Of a stretch of 64,000 nt of DNA, positions 62,090 to 64,000 are shown one piece after another. Numbering within the stretch: the first letter of the stretch is position 1; each line of letters begins with the position of its first letter. Position numbers and translations under genes: made by a program. The notes under the pieces are model-generated. The model saw nothing but the letters and a program-made list of their open reading frames with translations. It was not told the origin of the DNA and did not search any database. This DNA is from Blastomussa wellsi (taxonomy: Eukaryota; Cnidaria; Anthozoa; Scleractinia; Plerogyridae), in assembly GCA_947652115.1 (NCBI GenBank), contig OX393563.1:29302159-29366158 (forward strand), given 5' to 3'.

Positions 62090-62320
62090 ACTCCCCTGGG
62101 TGGAATGCTAGTCCATAGTAGGGTCACCCCCACCCACATTAAATTGGACGGTACGTATTTGTACACATGGGTGAAGAACTACCTTGAACAACTACTTTGA
62201 ATATTAAACTTTCAAACCGTCTTGCCCAAGAACAGTACAGTGCCTTAGCCAGGCTGATATGGACCGTTCGATCCGGAGCCCTGCGCACAAGCGATTAAAA
62301 CACCGCCATTTCCAAATTCG
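62090..62320 (-). repeat. tRNA-derived SINE, type B
   Basis: Contains CCCTGGGTGGAATGCTAGTCC, TCTTGCCCAAGAAC and CCGTTCGATCCGGAG in the order expected for a minus-strand type B SINE. The head is degraded. Confidence 0.6.
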
Positions 62321-63084
62321 TGGCTAAGCACCTGTTAAATCTTAAGTAACCAAATCAGTATAGTTATTGTTATCGTTTGGGGAGTTATTTTTATTTTTTT
62401 AAGGTTCTCATTTGAGTTTACTTTGTCATGTGTACCTCTTCCCTGTGTTTTTTTGTTATGCTTTATTGATAAGACAAACACATAACACGCAAAAAAGAAA
62501 AAAAAGCTCAAGAAAAACTACAACATATTGGAATACACTAAAAATGTGAACAATACAATACAGGAAGGTGACTACAGTTACCATATTTAACTACAAGGAG
62601 ACAATGGTAGTGGCAGAAGTTGTTGGAATGAAACTTATTTGCTATAAAGCACGTCATTATCATTAAAAGGCTTAAGAGTTTGGGGAGTTATGCTGGAGAG
62701 GTATAGTTTACACGCCTAATAGCCCCACTTAATTTCGAATTTGCTAAATTTCATGTTTGTTGGAACATTTTAGCCCTTAGTAGATTCATGTAGCGTAAAC
62801 AATGACGTCAGTAAATACCTTTTTGTAGAAACTCGATCAGTCGTGTTGTGTTGGAAATCCTCATATTGATCATCGTATTTATTCTCCCATTGCTTTCTAT
62901 TCAACAATTAGATCATGACACCGAGCTTTCAACTTAGCAAGTAAAATACTCGCGAGCCCGAGTTTTTGACCGAGTCCGAGCCCGAGTTATGACCGAGTAG
63001 TCGACGAGGTACATTTTAAGCAAAAATTCAAGAAAAATCGTGATCATTTTATATCCGTGAATAGAAAACAGTGGGACAACCAAG
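62321..63084. other. AT-rich, nothing recognised
   Basis: No frame, repeat or RNA signature stands out. Around 62,947-63,010 a short GAGCCCGAG / GAGTCCGAG / GACCGAGT motif recurs. Confidence 0.4.
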
Positions 63085-63265
63085 ACACTTTAGCTGATTC
63101 CAAAATGGCTACCAGCTTAATATTCTTTTGTTTGTATTCAAATTAGCCGTACTTAGCCTGGTCTTAAGCTTAAAAAAATCAAAAGAATATTTTACCTTGA
63201 ACGAGGCAACAAGGGCCAGTTTGTATGTGCGTAAATCAGCGGCCATTTTGGAATAATTAAGGTGT
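63085..63265. mobile_element. Hairpin MITE (181 bp), copy 2
   Basis: Diverged partner of 41,926-42,106 with the same length. Ends are ACACTTTAGCTGATTCC and GGAATAATTAAGGTGT; the arms share CAAAATGGCTACCAGCTTAA and TTGTATTCAAATTAGCC. Confidence 0.65.
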
Positions 63266-63544
63266 ATGAGATTCACGGATATCCAATAGAACAAAGGTGA
63301 GTTTCTACAACTCGCTCGCGAACTATGTAGAATCGACTCACGTGTATTAACAGTTTGCTTACCATGTGTGTTTCAGACGGCCATGCAGAATTAGACACAC
63401 TGTGTTTGTAATGCAGTCGACTAAATAAATATTTCACATGTTAGTTGCCAAATAATTTAATCAATTAAATAGCTGATTATTAAATTAAAAATTCATTAAA
63501 TTTTAAAGTTAAGATTTGCATGTTTGCATAGCTTACATGCAGAA

Positions 63545-63715
63545 GTGACTGCAAATGATTTCGTTGAATCAGTGATGCAGCAGTTCTCGTAAGCTTGTAG
63601 CTTTGCTGGTCCTCCAGTGTGGCAGTTGTTCAGTAATTATTTTAGGGACCAGGGGCATTGTTCCTGTCGTTTGCAGGGTAGCGAACCATTCATGTGAGAC
63701 TTTTCGAGAGCTGCA
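63545..63715 (-). repeat. Dispersed repeat, partner of 24,895-25,065
   Basis: On the minus strand it shares ACAGGAACAATGCCCCTGG and AGCTTACGAGAACTGCT with the plus strand of the other copy. A short open frame crosses it, but the two copies are not frame-conserved. The final 285 bases of the window show nothing further. Confidence 0.55.
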
Positions 63716-64000
63716 CGTCATTCTCAACATCCTATTCTCAAATTTCAAAATCAACCGATTTCAGTAAAAATAGATACAATAACCGGCAGCGAGAGCATGC
63801 ACTGTTTAAGCAATCAGATATCGTTTTCCGTGTTTACATTGACTTTGAATTCCAGCATGATAAATATTTCGCCTTTAAAACCTCATAACTTTCAAATAAA
63901 ATCGAAGTCAGGTATGACACAAAAGAGGTTCTGACTGATCACTCAGAAGTGAAGTTAAGTTTTTCTCTGTTCTTCTCGAGGATAAAATGTGGACACAAAA

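Noticed and set aside
1..64000. CRISPR arrays, bacterial operons or ribosomal RNA genes
   Set aside because: No spaced identical repeats of CRISPR type, no prokaryotic gene organisation and no rRNA signature. The sequence is clearly a metazoan nuclear genome.

Overview
This is eukaryotic DNA, most likely from a scleractinian coral or a close anthozoan. The reasons are a GFP-like fluorescent-protein gene split into the usual coral exon pattern, short GT-AG exons, a DEG/ENaC-rich channel complement, and a dense load of tRNA-derived SINEs, palindromic MITEs, BEL/Pao, Penelope-like, L1-like and Kolobok elements. No species can be fixed from the sequence alone.

Region 1 (1-24,544, plus strand): the C-terminal half of a nephrocystin-1 (NPHP1) orthologue, 13 visible exons, ending at a TGA at 24,542-24,544. 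Its 16.4-kb intron (6,065-22,502) holds three nested structures. First, a large palindrome (6,792-14,529) made by inverted duplication of a GFP-like gene plus flanking repeats: the left copy (minus) is open from exon 2 to its stop, the right copy (plus) is a dead, truncated duplicate. Second, a fold-back repeat (14,668-20,412). Third, a Kolobok-type transposon (15,401-18,348, TTAA target site) inserted in the left arm of the fold-back. It carries a THAP-domain transposase gene and a convergent gene with the P2X7-receptor C-terminal (ballast) cysteine domain.

Region 2 (24,545-40,394): AT-rich intergenic DNA with micro- and minisatellites, then a minus-strand NR2F/COUP-TF-like nuclear receptor (28,496-39,151, three exons). 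Its 9.2-kb intron contains a very young, complete BEL/Pao LTR retrotransposon (30,333-37,720) with 373-bp LTRs differing at about two positions and a 5-bp target duplication.

Region 3 (40,395-45,995): retroelement graveyard, with 5'-truncated LINE ends, an L1-like fragment, three hairpin MITEs, and further copies of the repeats seen in the NPHP1 intron.

Region 4 (45,996-64,000): an intronless class C (mGluR/CaSR-like) GPCR on the minus strand; a plus-strand DEG/ENaC channel gene ending at 56,764 and a minus-strand DEG/ENaC gene ending at 59,254, arranged tail to tail; a hAT-type MITE, an L1-like fragment between 41-bp direct repeats, a Penelope-like element with a GIY-YIG domain, and more SINEs and MITEs.

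The host genes do not form a pathway. The main story is nesting: fluorescent-protein genes and transposons inside a ciliary gene's intron, and a retrotransposon inside a nuclear-receptor intron. All exon limits were read by eye from frame, splice sites and family resemblance; no alignment or search was run.
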